64,000 nucleotides of DNA from Jacaranda mimosifolia (GCA_018894105.1 CM032124.1:7363501-7427500), one strand, 5' to 3'; counted from the stretch's first letter, positions 11,931 through 24,800 are shown. The notes: a model not told the origin generated them from the letters alone. Translations and numbers: made by a program.

Positions 11931-12394
11931 TTCAAATTTTGTTTTTCAAACTAGAACTACGAAGATAATCTGCTTCCTATCTTATTCGTGCGGTTTAGTA
12001 ATGAAGGATGTCCAATAGCTTGAAGAGGCATGCTTTCCCTAACATCCACACCTCCCCTTACGTAATCTCCCTTGATAATTCTATTTTCATTTTAGGTATC
12101 TTCAAATTTCTCCTTGCAACCATTACTGGTGGGAAGGTCCGTCTGCAGTAAGATTACCGGATTATGGCCTTGCAAATTTAGACTCACGTACCTTGCTTAC
12201 AATCCTTAGCACCTTGTCTTACTGCCAGCGGGAAAAAAACAAAAGCAAAATTGCTTAAAGCAAAGTTGAAAATAGAAGAAGAGCTCTGTAAGTACACTTC
12301 ATCACCAGCCATTTGGTAGAAACCCACGAGGACTCCTCTTTCAACAGCCTTTCTTCCTTCTGGGTTGTGTGAGTGAGGGCTTTGTACAGCATTC

Positions 12395-12655
12395 CAAGGT
12401 TTGGAAGAGTGATAATATTTTTTTGTTTTTAAACAACCTTTACTAAAGGGCAAAGTAGTAAAATGAAAATTAATAGCATGTATCAAACACATGATAATGG
12501 ATTATATGACATTTATGTAGTGACCTATATATATATATATATATATCACAATCTTCATTATCAAACATGACATCAAATTATATAATCTCTCTTTATCTCT
12601 ACTATTATAATAACCCCTCTATTATCTAAATTTTATATCAAACGAGCCCCCAAAA
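12395..12655. mobile_element. MITE-like element, copy 1
   Basis: Shares with 14,590-14,870 the ordered words aaagggcaaa(g/a)t, tatcaaacacatgata / tattaaacatatgata, atcacaatct(t/c)cattatcaaa, and a final tcaaacgagccc / tcaaacatgccc. The two copies are therefore one non-coding family, about 260 bp long. The reading frame at 12,184-12,492 partly overlaps it and is not supported as a gene. Confidence 0.55.
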
Positions 12656-12769
12656 AATTAAGTGTAGAAATATTAAGAGTGTGTTTTATACCTTAGATTA
12701 AGTGTGATTAGGGGCCTTAATATGGGCTACCTTCATATTTGATACGTGAGACGAAAAATACGGGCCGGT

Positions 12770-12970
12770 CTGCATAATCTCTCTAGCCCAACACTGTAGA
12801 TACTATTAAGCATGAGTCAAATAGCATTCCTGGAGTGCAATTGATTAACCACACCCCGTCTGAGTTTTCTTACACAATTGTACAGCACAGCATCCAGATT
12901 GGTATGCCATATTTCCATTTTATCCTTGTCATTTAATTCTTTCCCAACAACCAATCCTACTACTTACCAG
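12770..12970 (+). repeat. Dispersed repeat pair, copy 2
   Basis: Partner of 11,720-11,930, with the same ordered landmarks and the same orientation. It was probably duplicated together with neighbouring sequence about 1 kb apart. Confidence 0.5.
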
Positions 12971-14589
12971 CAAAAGCTAATTTGCACCATTAATAAAAAT
13001 TGACCTAAACAATACCAGGAAATTGCTCGTCATTATCCCAACCCGCACTATGCTTAATTAGAGTAATAAATTACTCATTTGAAATAGTATTATTACCTCT
13101 GGAACAATTATATCTTTATATTATTATATTGATAAAGATTATTTTATTATAAATAATCATTCTTCTTGATAATACCTGATTTATCTCAAGTTCAAATAAT
13201 ATTCGATGGTCTTAATGTAAGTTATTTCTTCTTTCTCACTCTTCAATGCGTTTTTTTAAGATAAAATTGACAATATAATACTTTAAACCAGTTAAGTACT
13301 TATATTTGACAACATATCTGATTATTATAATTGGCGTCATTTGTGGAAATGAGGGTAATTTGCAACTAGTATAGTTATCATCAATAGTTTCATTTGTGAA
13401 AATTACCGTCATTGACGATTGGGTGGCTTAGAAAAAAGGTATGTGATCATTATTTTCACAAACTATGCCAATAATGATGACCAAATTGATTCATATTTAG
13501 CTTTAAACAACCAATTTTAACTTATGGAAATTATTGACAATCACTTCTTGTTAGCCACTAGCCACCAACCACTAAGGGCTAAGTTAATTAACAACTTGTA
13601 AAAATAAGTATTTAATCTGTCAAAATAAGTATGAATCTAAGCAATGAAATAACTCAAATCTTTTCAATCACCGTATTTTCTCGCCACAATATATTACTTC
13701 AGCACTCGCCAAGAGATATAAGACGTTTAATTTGACTATTTTGAAAAATTATATAATCCCTTCGCTTGATATTTTTAGCATTTATAAGTTACAAATTTTA
13801 TTTTAAAATAAACTCTTATTTATTTGAACAAAATAAAGTCGACTTTGACACTTATAAAATATTAAAAATAGTAATTTGTTATCAAAATATTTAAAATTGA
13901 AGGAATTCATTAAAATCTTAAAATGTAAGTTAAGAAACTTTTTTAGTATCCTATGTGAGAGAATTTATAGATTCTTTTGAATTAAAATTTATTATATGTT
14001 TTGTTAAATTTTAATAAACATATTATAAAAAATTTAATGGAACTTACGAATTTATTCAAACATTACTTACAAACTCAATCAAACATCCTCTGCGTAATAT
14101 ATTAAGCTACTTGTAAACAGTCTCTAACGTATTTTCAACGTTACTGGTAGCAAGAACAAAATTGAAAGGAGAAAAGGACAAAAATTCAGGATTGTGATGA
14201 CGAAAAGACAGAGAGAAGGATCTAGAAATTACATTTGGTATTTTGGGATAAATTATTCAATTTTCTTGTAATAAAAAAGATAGGACTACTTCAAATATAA
14301 TTCTATGACACCCGAGCACATATACTTAACTTTCTATCAAGTAATTTATGAAAATTTACTCAAGTGGGATCAAGAATTTAAAGGTGAAGCATGATCTTGC
14401 TATAGTAATAATTCTTATGAAAAAGAACATAAGTTTTCAAGGAGTACATAATAATCATAATTATGATAATGAGCGCACTAATCACTACATTTGTAAGGGA
14501 TATTATAGAGCTCAAATTTCCTTTGGGTTTCCACAATTATTCTTTATTCCAATTTTCCAACAGTTGAGTGAATAACCACTATTTTTAGT
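12971..14589. other. No gene recognised
   Basis: AT-rich intergenic sequence. At 13,335-13,500 short words such as catttgtggaaa, catttgtgaaaa and attttcacaaa recur in both orientations, which suggests a decayed palindromic element. The small frame at 14,348-14,575 has no recognisable domain. Confidence 0.35.
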
Positions 14590-14870
14590 TCTTTCAGGAA
14601 ATTTGCAGGCTTTATTTGTTTGCATAATAAAATTAATGATATTTTCTGTAATTTTATCATAGTAAAGGGCAAAATGATAAATACAAGAATTGTAGGGTGT
14701 ATTAAACATATGATACACCCTATACTATATGAGATTTAGATGGTGGCTAATGTTTATCACAATCTCCATTATCAAATGTTATATCACATTGTCTAATCTC
14801 GTCTTATCCGCACTATGACAATAACCACTATGTAAATCAAATTCCATATCAAACATGCCCTAAGTATAAA
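14590..14870. mobile_element. MITE-like element, copy 2
   Basis: Second copy of the element at 12,395-12,655. The final catgccctaag matches the terminus style of GGGC...-ended plant MITEs. It is non-coding. Confidence 0.5.
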
Positions 14871-15239
14871 GTAACCCAAGCTCGAAACTACAATGAAAAT
14901 TCAGAGCAACAATCTTTCAGCAAATCACAGCTAGCAGGTAGGATATAAAAGGGCTGAATGGTCATTTGACATATGATCCAAGATTCCTTATTTGATAGGA
15001 TAAAAAATCACTGCTTTTGAGCTTGATTCATCATCCAATATTTAGTAGCTAAATTAACGGGTCTTAGGATTTCTATCGGAGTTCTATCATGCGTAGTATG
15101 CATAGGATGATATGGGATTTGGGCCTCTTATCTCACTTCATCCAGAAAATGATCTTATGCAACTTAAGTATGAAAACCAATAGCAACAATCGATTCATTC
15201 CATAAAAAAAATATGGAGACTATCTAATCAACGGATTCT

Positions 15240-15912
15240 TTCCTTCAAACATTGTATATGCGTAGCACTTATTAGTAAAAGGGCAGCTGATTGAAATGAA
15301 AAAGAAGAGAATACGCGCATTTTTAAATATCTTGAGAGCTTTTATTATGCTAAAATCGTTCATATAACTTAGTTAAATTTATTATATCATTTGTAATATA
15401 TTTCGTCATTATTATACATTCATTTATAGAGAGTTTTACAGGAATCATTGGTCCCTGTCTTAATTGGTTAGAAAACATTCAACCCAATTTCCACATTTTT
15501 TTTTTTTCAAAACACAAAAAATTGATCATATTCTTCTGTTGCAATAGAAATTTTGTAAAGCCTAATTCATCCCCTTCTTAACCATATTTTCAACAATATT
15601 AGGTATCTTTTAATTTTTAAGCATCTTTAGGTGATGGCAAATGTAAAATATGTTAATCTAAGTGAGCACTGCCAAGCAAGTAAAAATATTGTATATACAA
15701 AGAGGAAATATGACACTCGAAAATATATTCAGATTTCACTAGCTCCAGATAATTAATCTAGGTTTATTGTCACAAAGACATAGAAGAGTTAATATGTAAA
15801 GAATAGCTGGAATAACTTATATAATTGTTTTATTTTGTGGATAGTACATGTCTCCAACAACCTAAAAACTGTCATGAAACTGTTATGTTTTGTGGATAAT
15901 AGTGAAGATTCA
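15240..15912 (+). repeat. Block Y1, left part (gene 3'-flank duplicate)
   Basis: Matches Y2 (24,970-27,060) and the inverse of 52,650-53,030. Landmarks are taaaagggcag...gaaataaa, the 15,434 word gagttttacaggaatc (the reverse complement of a word near 52,970), aagcatcttta, ctgccaagcaa(g/a)taaaaatattgta, ttcagatttca, tttattgtcac, and ccaacaacctaaaaactgtca. The block is the downstream flank of the membrane-protein gene, but here no gene follows it. Confidence 0.75.
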
Positions 15913-15917
15913 AATAC

Positions 15918-18360
15918 TGTCACGCCCCAAATTCAGGACATAACACGGCAGTGTCCCTAAACCCAAAAACTTAGAGACACTAAGCCTCAAATCTAACAGA
16001 ACTTACTGAATTCCCATAATTTTATTTAAATAATTCAAAAATAGATCGTCTCAAATGAATAATTAATTACTTGTCTTACAATCAAACTCAAGAACCCAAA
16101 ACTTCAAAGAAAATTTCCTAACCAACTTAAACATCATATAAAACCTATATAAAAAAAAATGCCACTCTCTTGTCACCATTCCCAATATGCTTATCTTCCT
16201 CGTCTTGAACTAAGTTATCTGCAAAATGGTGAATTGATATCTTATGAGCGACACTTCGCTCAGTAAATAAATCTCCTTTCTTTTTCTATCGGATTTGAGC
16301 ATGAATAAATACCATAAAAAATTATAATAAATAAAAATATTCACTTTGCAAAAATATAACAATTAACGTAAAAGTATTCGTTTTCAAAAGTATAATGTGC
16401 AAAAATTCAAAAATATCTTATCAGAATTTCAGGACATACTTTTAGAGTTATTCATAATAGAAGTTACACAACTTATCTAAATCTTTCAATTCATTAATTA
16501 ACCATGCTCATGAACTTTCGAATTATAATCGGTTATCTTGGCCAAGATCTTAACTACAACGCCGTTAAGTGGCTTCAGAAATCTTAACTACAACGCCGTT
16601 AAGGGGCTTCAGAATTCTTAACTACAACGCCGTTAAGTGGCTTCAGAAATCTTAACTACAACGCCGTTAAGGGCTTCAGAAATCTTTTGCTACTATAACC
16701 TCGTAGCACAATTACGGAACTCGTTCCTACCGACAGTTTCTTGATTATTTATAGCATAGATCATTGTTATTATTTATTTTGACAAAAAGTAATATATCTT
16801 GTGCAAGTATTCAGAAAGATTTTATTTTACATGCTCAAATCCTAAAAAAAACATGCAGAAAAATCTTATAAACAGTTAAATATTTGTAGATAGAAAATTC
16901 TGCAATAAATACCTTTAGATGTAAAGTCTAATAAATAGGACATATCATTTATTTTTTATGCATAAATTATTCGTGCAGAAAATATTTTTAATAGAAGAAG
17001 AATAGAGATTTACTTACACCAAAATCTTAAAGCCCAAAGTTTTCTTCAGATTTGATCTACCACCTAAGCCTTCTCCACTAATTCTACGACAGAAACAATA
17101 GTATGTTAGTATTTAGGAATAAATATCCTATGAATCTTCTGAAGAACAATAAAAAAAGTTGATATTTTTCTCACCTCTGTGTATTGGCTTCTCTATTTCC
17201 TAATATAGATGTATTTATACTACTAGGCTAAGTATTCCAGATAAACTGGAATTCATATCTTATTGAGATAAGAAGGTCACTTTGATTCTAACTCCTCAGA
17301 TTTGATCAGATCTCAGTCCAAAATAATGATAACTAAAAACCATAGAGATGTTTGTAAAATCTTAACTTCTCAGGATTCTAATTATTTTAGATTTTGTCTA
17401 GATATTTTCATATGTTGGTAATTACAAGAATATGAAATATTAATGAATTTTCGCATGGGAGTAAAGAGGAACAAAAATTAAGGTTCTAGGATTGCATATC
17501 ACCTATATTTACTTGGTTTTAGCTAACCAACATGACTAGATACCTTATGGGGGTCAAAAGCTATCCAAATAGAGTTCTAAGATGATGGGAAGACCTCTAG
17601 AATTATCCATCTATCCATAAATCCGAAAATTCCATAAAAATAAGTTTATTCATCTTTAACTTGATAATCATGGAGCTAAACATGTAATTACTTTATAATA
17701 ATTTGTGGGCTTATTTTTTATTCTATTTATGGGCTTAATCAAAACTTAAAATAAACTAAATAGATTGGGCTTAATACATCTAACAGATATGGACCAAATA
17801 TTAATAGTTCCTTTATAAAAATATAATCAGTGCCTCATATTGTCAATTTCCAAAAGAAACCCAATCTTTTAAACATAACTTGGGCTAACTAATACATCTC
17901 AAATCACTAATTAAATATGGGCCACATATTAGTATTTTTTTCGCCATAAATTAGTATCCGCGGTAGCTAGATTAATCAAAAAAAACTCAATTCATAAAAT
18001 TCCATTAAATAATTAACTTAATAAATTCTACATCTCCAATCATCACCAAGCAATCCTAGAATTATTGTTAAAATCCAAAATCTATGTCTTAGAAAGAGCA
18101 AATAAAAATCTAGATAAATGCCTAAAATAGAATCCTGAATAACTTCCAAAAAGAATACTTTATATCCCATCTTTATAATCTATTAAAATCTCCTAAATAT
18201 TGATCGAGTCCCAAATAAATTTGTATACTCAAATTCTAAGAGAAGAACAATCTAATAATATCATTGAAAAATCTAAGTCAAATAATTTTACTCTATAATT
18301 TCTACCATCAAATATCGTATCTATATTATAATAATTTATATAAAGACTTTGGGTATTACA
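15918..18360. mobile_element. Solo-LTR-like element (TG...CA, 2.44 kb)
   Basis: Begins TGTCACGCCCCAAATTC and ends GGGTATTACA. It interrupts block Y1 at a point where the forward copy at 58.8 kb is continuous (gaagatttaagtacattttaattag region). Flanking 5-mers are AATAC (15,913-15,917) and AATAT (18,361-18,365), a 5-bp duplication with one change. There is no gag or pol frame, so a solo LTR of a long-LTR retrotransposon is the best reading. A non-autonomous TRIM/LARD-like element is the alternative. Confidence 0.65.
16547..16685 (+). repeat. Minisatellite, four units of about 34 bp
   Basis: Four near-identical units begin atcttaactacaacgcc and continue gttaag(t/g)ggcttcag. They lie inside the LTR-like element. 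Differences between units are a few substitutions and small deletions. Confidence 0.85.
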
Positions 18361-18767
18361 AATATCTTTTAATTAGTTGCATATATTCATCACATGCTCA
18401 TCTAACACAAGAAAATGACAATAAATAAGTTCCATCTAATTCTCTCAATATATATAGTTTTATAGTTGAAGCAACTTCGTTACTTTTGTGTACTCATCAG
18501 ACGGCGGCACTTTTGGGAGCTTCTTAGGGACTGAATTACTCCAAACACAGAAAACCTTCCATGCGGTTGTGTTTTTCACAAAAATTCTCTTTATATAAAA
18601 TTCACAACGTAAAATGATTGTGCTAATATGCTTTAGTAGTTGGTTGATATTCGCAGATGATGTGAAAGTTATGAGTTTCAATTATAGACCATATTATTTG
18701 AAAGAAAATATCCTTTTTCTTTCTTGGATTCTCTATCACATTGTTTTGCTAATTAGAACTAGACAAG
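18361..18767 (+). repeat. Block Y1, right part
   Basis: Continues Y1 beyond the LTR-like insertion. It matches 27,775-28,045, 58,830-59,165 and the inverse of 52,200-52,570. Landmarks are actttngtgtnccca/ctcatcagac, agcagctcttttggnnn-like words, ttcacaaa, gttgatattc(g/a)cagatgatgtgaa, and atagaccata. The copy stops at about 18,767, where copia sequence begins. The minus-strand frame here (18,460-18,681) is not conserved in the other copies. Confidence 0.75.
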
Positions 18768-19850
18768 ATGTGGTATAAAAGGTTTGATGTGCTGTGGTAT
18801 AAAAGGTTTGTTGTTTTTATTACCAAGAAAAGATATAGTAGAAGCATATACGATTGTTGCATATATCATAGAACATGTGGTGATGGCCTTCTCATGTGGT
18901 TGTTACTGTATGTGGATGATATGTTGATTGCCTCTAGAAACTTATATGAGATCAACATTTTAAAGGTTTAGTTGAGTGAAGAATTTAAGATGAAGGATTT
19001 GGACAGTGCGAAGAAGATATTTGGCTTGGAGATTGTCTAGGATAGACACTTGAATTGTTATACTTGTCTCAACAGTATTACATTGAGAAAATACTTGAAC
19101 ATTATGGGATGTATAAGTCCAAGCCAGTTAATATGCCAGTTGCAGCTCATTTTAGGCTCTCATTATATCTATCACCAAGTATTGAGGAGGAGGTGGTGCA
19201 TATATATAATGGGCCACACGCTAGTGTAGTAGGTAACTTGATGTATGCTATAGTGTGTATTAGGTCAGATATTTCACATGCAGTCAGTGTTGTGAGCAGA
19301 GATACCTGCACAAGTTGGGAAAGATACATAGGCAATAGTGAATTAGATCATGAGATAGATGTTTGAGGTATAGTCAATTGAATTCTACTGTTAGAATTAT
19401 TGACGATATGGATGGAGATTATTAGCGATTTGGATATTAGAAAGTGCATGACATGCTAAGTGTTTTGTGTTTCAAGTTGTATGACTAGCTGAAAGGCGAC
19501 TTTGTAGTTATCCATTGTATTGTCCACAACAGAAGCTGAGTACATGGCTTTGGTTGAAGGCATTAAGGAATGCATTTGGCTAAAGGGACTGATCGATAAT
19601 ATGGGTATGAATTCTGATATTACTTTAACGTTTTGTGATAATTAGAGTGTCATACACTTGTCAAAGAATCAAGTATTTCATGAGAGAACAAAGCACACAG
19701 ATGTGAGATACCACTTTGTCTGGGATATTGTGTCATTTTGGTTGACAAGGTTGAGACTAAGGATAATTCAGTAGATATGCTGACTAATACCATTTCAAGA
19801 ATCAAATTCGAGCATTGCTTGGATTTGATTAACATTTGCAAACTTAGATA
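18768..19850 (+). pseudogene. Ty1-copia pol remnant (RT and RNase H), copy 1
   Basis: The remnant of a retrotransposon polyprotein, truncated at its 5' side. The first open segment (18,768-18,971) carries the intact reverse-transcriptase active-site motif YVDDM at 18,909-18,923, followed by LIASRN. Later frames show the RT C-terminus (LSQQYYIEKIL; KPVNMPVAAHFRLS) and RNase H (TEAEYMAL, EGIKECIWLKGL, HERTKHTDVRYHF) up to about 19,740. Several stops and frameshifts interrupt it, and gag, protease and integrase are missing. It abuts block Y1 directly. The order RT-RNase H followed by an LTR fits copia. It cannot be functional. Confidence 0.85.
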
Positions 19851-20590
19851 AGGCCCCTAAAAGGGTACGGACAAAGAAGATGGATGGTGAATTTCAAGTC
19901 AACGTGGAGAATTATTGATTTTGCCTTGGAATTTGAGCTATAAATGATGGGAAATGGATTAAACAGAAATAGAGCGCAGTAGTTGAAATAGGCATGAGAG
20001 CAAGCCTTAGCGCGCGTTGGTAGGATGCTAAGCACTGGGTTTCTAGGAGGTGTGCACCAGGGCGCAGAGTGCTAGGCAAAATAGGGCAGATAGGCACGAC
20101 GCATGCCCGGGCACAAGGATATGCGTGCCTTGGTAGGTAGCACATTGGAATTGTGTATTAAGAGGTAAGGTTGCCGCACTTGGGCGTGCGGTTTTCTAGA
20201 ACATTGCACCCTGGCATAAGGTCTCTGCGCCAGGGCACACAACACATCAATTTTCTCACACAAAGGAGCTCTTGCACATCGTGGCATAAGTTATGCACGC
20301 CCCAAAGCGCAGCATAAGGCCCATGGGCTAGTTTTCAATTCTTGCAGGTATTTAAGCCAGTTTTCTTCTGGGACAATGAATCATCAATGTTAGATAGACT
20401 ATACACGAGTGTTTCTATACTGCTTTAGAGATATTTTTCGTAAAATGGACTTTAGAACTAGAATATTAGGTGTTCTCATGAGATTTGTGGGACTCAAGCT
20501 GTATTTGTTGCATTGATTTAGAATCAATAAAATTCTTTTTTTGTCAGGTGGATTAGGCTAACGTCGAGCCACGTTAAATCCTGTTGTCAA
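19851..20590 (+). mobile_element. 3' LTR region of copia remnant 1
   Basis: Non-coding sequence following RNase H, resembling 49,856-50,435 downstream of copia remnant 2. Shared words are gacaaagaagatggatg, tgaattt(c/t)aagtcaa, gaattattnattttgcct, and tatact(g/a)ctttngagaga. Motifs such as gcgcgttgg and cgggcacaagg make it GC-richer than its surroundings. The exact LTR ends were not fixed. Minus-strand frames within 19.8-20.3 kb are fortuitous. Confidence 0.6.
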
Positions 20591-20629
20591 GTTTTTCATC
20601 AAATTACTTTACTATTACTAATTGATCAA

Positions 20630-21285
20630 TCTGAGTACAACATGATAATTTATGATAAATTACATTGTCACTATGGATATGTGACAAATTGTGGAGGTGA
20701 CAACTTAAATATAATCCTTATCACTATTAAGTTTGTAAAAATAGTTATCACGATAATTTTTATTCTATATAGCTTAATATATATATATATATATTCATGG
20801 TGGTATATCAGTGGGTAGAGTTGGGTTTGTGTATGTTGGGTTTAAAATAGGTTGGGTTCTATATAAGTTGAGATAGATGGGTTGAAAGTGGATCGGGTTG
20901 AAAATGGGTTGAGTTGTGAGTTGGGTTGGTTTTGAAATGGTTTCAATAGAAATTAAACAAATTTGATTTAATTTACTTATTCCAAAAAATTAATTCAAAA
21001 GACCATAGTAATATTATTATACTATTTAATGTACAATTTCACAACATAATTAGATAATTTATTAAATTAATTAAATTTTTTGAATGAACCCAGTTTGAAC
21101 CCACTTAAAATTTGTTTTGAATCCAAATTTGATACAACCAATCTAATATCTAACCCGCTCAAACCAATTTTCAAAATATTGAGCCCAACCCAACCCAAAA
21201 CCACATGGTTCTGGGTTGGGCCAATGGGTTCTAACTCAATGTGGTTCTGGGTTGGGCCAATGGGTTCTAACTCAAATTGACAACC

Positions 21286-21322
<37 letters not shown>

Positions 21323-22546
21323 GTATGATATTTGTAGCCTAATATACCCAAAAGTAAAATTACCAATTAAGATGGACATTCAAATACAGTAGCACAACCT
21401 CCATAGTCTCCTACTGTGAATGCTGCCATTAAATGACATAAAATTGCATTGAATCACTTTCATAATTCGGGTGAGTTCTCTTAGCAAGTGTTCCTCAATT
21501 AGAGATCCTCAACATCAATCATCAAACTATATATGGATTCATGAGAAGACATTTGGAGATAAATTCTCACTATAATAGTATATAATTATTGACAATTTTT
21601 ATATTGCCACTTGTTATTTTATTACAATATTTTTTTCCTTGTTGTGAGCTAGTAAGCGTTCATCTAAACTTTTCCTTGCTGTGAGTGTTCACCTAAAATG
21701 CTTGTCCTGAATATTCCTCATGTATGTATTTAAGCAATCAATACTTCTTCATGAGAAAGTTCGATTCTTAATGAAGATAAACATAAAAGAGATGAAACTT
21801 TATGAAGTGATAAAAGATACGATTGCTTGGAAACAACAATTACATAATAAAAGGCCTATTTGATTTCATTTTCATTTCCATCAATTATAAAATTCGAAAA
21901 GCATTTGTAGAAATGAGTTGAAAATGAGTTTATATTTGGATGAGTTATTGAAAAAGTAATAATTATGTTGGTTTTAACAGACCATAGATAGAGAAAGAGG
22001 GATAGAAATAATGAAATAGAAAGAGAAGATATATAAATTATTGGAAGAAGACATATAGGTTATTTGAAAACGTGTTTTAAAAATAAAAATAAAAATAATA
22101 TTTAAAAAGTTATGTGTTTCATTTTTAGAATAGTAGAAAATGTCAAAATAACCTTTAAAAATGAAATCAAATGAGCAAGTTTTCATAAATTTCTACATTT
22201 ATGCGTTGCACGTAAGAAAAAGAACTATATACATGATGACATTTTTACACACTCGGTCCATCGTAGAATACATGAGGTCAATTAACTACCTTTTGTATGA
22301 TTTATTGAATTAATCTTGCAAATATCTTGATATTTTGAAACTTTCTTCTTGTCGTTTATTTTTATTATAATATTAATTATTTTTTCAAACAATTTATTAT
22401 ATGCATATATATATATACACACACACATATATAACAAATGCTTACTGTAGTTCAAAGTCTTATAAGGTTAAAAATCTCATGTTCATAATTACAACAATTT
22501 TCATAGTATGCAAGATAAATTCTTGATCTTGAATAAGGGGTTAAAT
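20630..22546 (+). repeat. Block X, copy 3, left part
   Basis: Aligns with 3,100-4,560. Shared words include a cataattcgggtgag / cataactcgagtgaa pair, gaaatccacaacatc-like text, agcgttcatctaaa, gtgttcatctaca / gtgttcacctaaa, and the ctcatgttcat ... gataaattcttgat end. It is interrupted by a hAT MITE at 20,795-21,289. Confidence 0.7.
20795..21289. mobile_element. hAT-type MITE, copy 2
   Basis: Same family as 9,458-10,033, but without the SINE and inserted in a (TA)n tract. The body is rich in gggttggg / cccaaccc. Near the right end a 36-bp segment containing ggttctgggttgggccaat is tandemly duplicated (about 21,206-21,275). The overlapping plus and minus reading frames here reflect this repeat and not a gene. 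Confidence 0.65.
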
Positions 22547-24536
22547 GTGGATTACCCTCTATAAAATTAATTTAAAATTGGCACAAAACGCGCTGTGAAA
22601 AAATAGGAATCTGATTAGTGTGCACCTCGTATTTCTTCAAAATTGCCTCCCTTGTCCCGTACACACTTTTTGGTCAGTAAAATAAGAAAAAGACAAAAAT
22701 GCCCTTCTAAGTGCTAAAGAAGATTTTAGGCACTATTATAATTTTCTCTCCATTGTTTTTTTATAAATTCGGATGAAAGAAAAAGAAAGCACTCAAATCC
22801 AACAAATCCCAAAAACCCTCTCTTTCAATCTCAGAAGAAAAAAAGAAACTTTCTTCCAACGCAAACCAAGTAGTTTTTTTGACATTTTATTGTGGAGAAA
22901 TCATCCTTGATCAAAGATATTCATGACCCAACAATAATCTTCTTGATGACTATTCATTCCGGGTGTGATGATTTTCATTTTTTCTTCTATTTTTTGAATT
23001 GGCATTAGTGAAATAATGAGTCATTTGTTAGCGAATGTATGTGTCCAGTGATATTATGTGTGGTACGCGCATTGGGTGTTTGTGGGTTGGGTTCATTTTT
23101 TGAGAACTCTCCATAACTAAAAGAATAAATAAAGTAAGCAAATTTATTTATTTATTGTTGTGGCAGGCATTTTTTGAATGTAGTCCCTATTTATATTCAT
23201 ATTGTCTGAATTGGGGGGGGGGGGGGACTGAATCCAAAGCGAAGAATGACTTTTCTTTTGTTTTTTGAGAATTGTTTCTCTGTTTCTTAATTCCTTAATA
23301 GTTGCCTTGGGGGTAATAAGGCCCTTTTTTATTATATGAGTTATAAATGTACTGTTGACATAGTTGACATTGGAGTAATTTGACCCTTTCTCTGCACAAC
23401 CATTCTTGTGCTTATTGTTTGATTAATGAAGCATATGTCTAGTTTAGGGACACACAAAATGAAGTTGCCATAACTAATGGGCTATCAACCAAGAAGAAAA
23501 AGATTGAGAAGGCCATATATTGCATATGCATTAGCAGGCATCAGGTTAGGAAACAAATGTGGAGACCTTAAAGATTGAAAAAAATTGAATATGAAGAAGT
23601 TTTTTGTTTTTTGATTTGGTGGCTTAATATGTAGTTAGCCTTTTTTTGCTTAGTCTTTCTTTCTCTTGCTATTAATTGGCACAGGTGATGGATAGATGTA
23701 TATATTTAATTGGCTTTTGCTTGACTTTGATTGCTGATAGTGGTTTATGCTATAATAAAAGCTTTTGCTTTTCCTTTTTTGTTGGTTGTCAAAAATTGGT
23801 TGATGGGTATAGCGAGCATTCATTGATGCTTTTATAATTTTTGTATGTATAAACACCATAATACCAAATGAAGGAAGGGTTATATATTATACAAAATGAT
23901 CCAAGTTATCCTTCCAATTTCTACCTTTCCTCTTTTCTAATTTCCAGTGGGTGACGCATATTAATTAGTGTTAAATATATTATACAAATTCTACCCTACG
24001 GTTGTGGAAATTAAATTCATTAGTAAAAGTTGAAAACAATAAGGTGGTTACATGAGGTTTGAATATATAAATTTTTTACTTAGGGCAGTAACATGGCCCT
24101 TTTTTTTTTGAAGTTATTAAGTTTGCATGAATAATTTCTTTTTTTTTTTCTTTTTTCTTTTTTCTTTCCACAGGGATGTTTCATGACCCCTTTTTGTTAA
24201 TATAAGAATTTGAATCAGCTCATAACAAAGTTGGTTGATGTTTTTAAGTTACTTATGGATAACTTTTTGGGTTTGGGGAAAAAGCAGATCACTAAATAAG
24301 GAAAAAAAATTAAGAAAAAGATTTTTGACGTTCTATTTTAAAAAGGGCGAACTAGATCTCTAAAGGCTTTTGGATAATTCATGTGCAAAATTGCATCTCT
24401 CACTGCATTCCGGATATGCGTGTTCCCCATTGGCCGATTTCGTGGCAATTTTAAAGAAACACTGTGTACTAATCAAATTCCTATTTTTTTCACAGGGGAT
24501 TTTATGGTAATTTTGAATTTCATAAGGGGTAATCCA
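22547..24536. mobile_element. Mutator-like non-autonomous element with ~100-bp TIRs
   Basis: The left end starts GTGGATTACCCTC, and the right end, on the other strand, TGGATTACCCCTT. The two ends then match imperfectly for about 100 bp (words aaaattgg/aaaattac, ctgtgaaaaaa-taggaat, tgattagt, tttcttyaaaattgcc). Flanking near-direct repeats are TGAATAAGGGGTTAAAT (22,530-22,546) and TGAATAAGTGTTTAAT (24,537-24,552). Block X copy 1 is the uninterrupted site (4,552-4,566). Long TIRs suggest a MULE. The interior has no transposase; it holds a pyrimidine-rich leader-like stretch near 22,740-22,860 and a G14 run. Gene capture could not be shown. Confidence 0.6.
23213..23226 (+). repeat. Homopolymer of 14 G
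   Basis: An uninterrupted G run inside the Mutator-like element. Such runs are prone to length errors in sequencing. Confidence 0.9.
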
Positions 24537-24800
24537 TGAATAAGTGTTTAATGTCATATTATGTATCTGTGTCACTAGTTAATTGGTTGAATGATATTGT
24601 CCTTACACTTATATGTGTGAGATTTTGGGTTCAAAATCAAATAAATTTTAAATGCGCTTGTATATGTTAAGATAGAAAAGAGAGTATTATATATTTGTGT
24701 ATGTATAAATAAACAGATAAGGTTGGCCTTTTTAATATCAGAGGAAAAATCATAGGATTTGGAGTAGGAGCGGCAAATTAACTTAGATCGATATATTACT
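24537..24800 (+). repeat. Block X, copy 3, right part
   Basis: Matches 4,555-4,810: tagttaattggt(c/t)ga, acttatatgtgt(a/g)agatttt, gcctttttaatatca, ggatttggagtaggag. The first two words resemble a tRNA-like SINE head that predates the duplication. Confidence 0.75.

Noticed and set aside
12184..12492. 102-codon minus-strand frame
   Set aside because: It overlaps a MITE that is repeated at 14.6 kb without the frame, and shows no domain.
16547..16685. Candidate CRISPR-like array
   Set aside because: The repeats are directly adjacent without spacers and sit inside a plant LTR-like element.
18460..18681. Conserved minus-strand gene in block Y
   Set aside because: The frame is interrupted in the other three Y copies although the DNA is similar, so it is not under coding selection.
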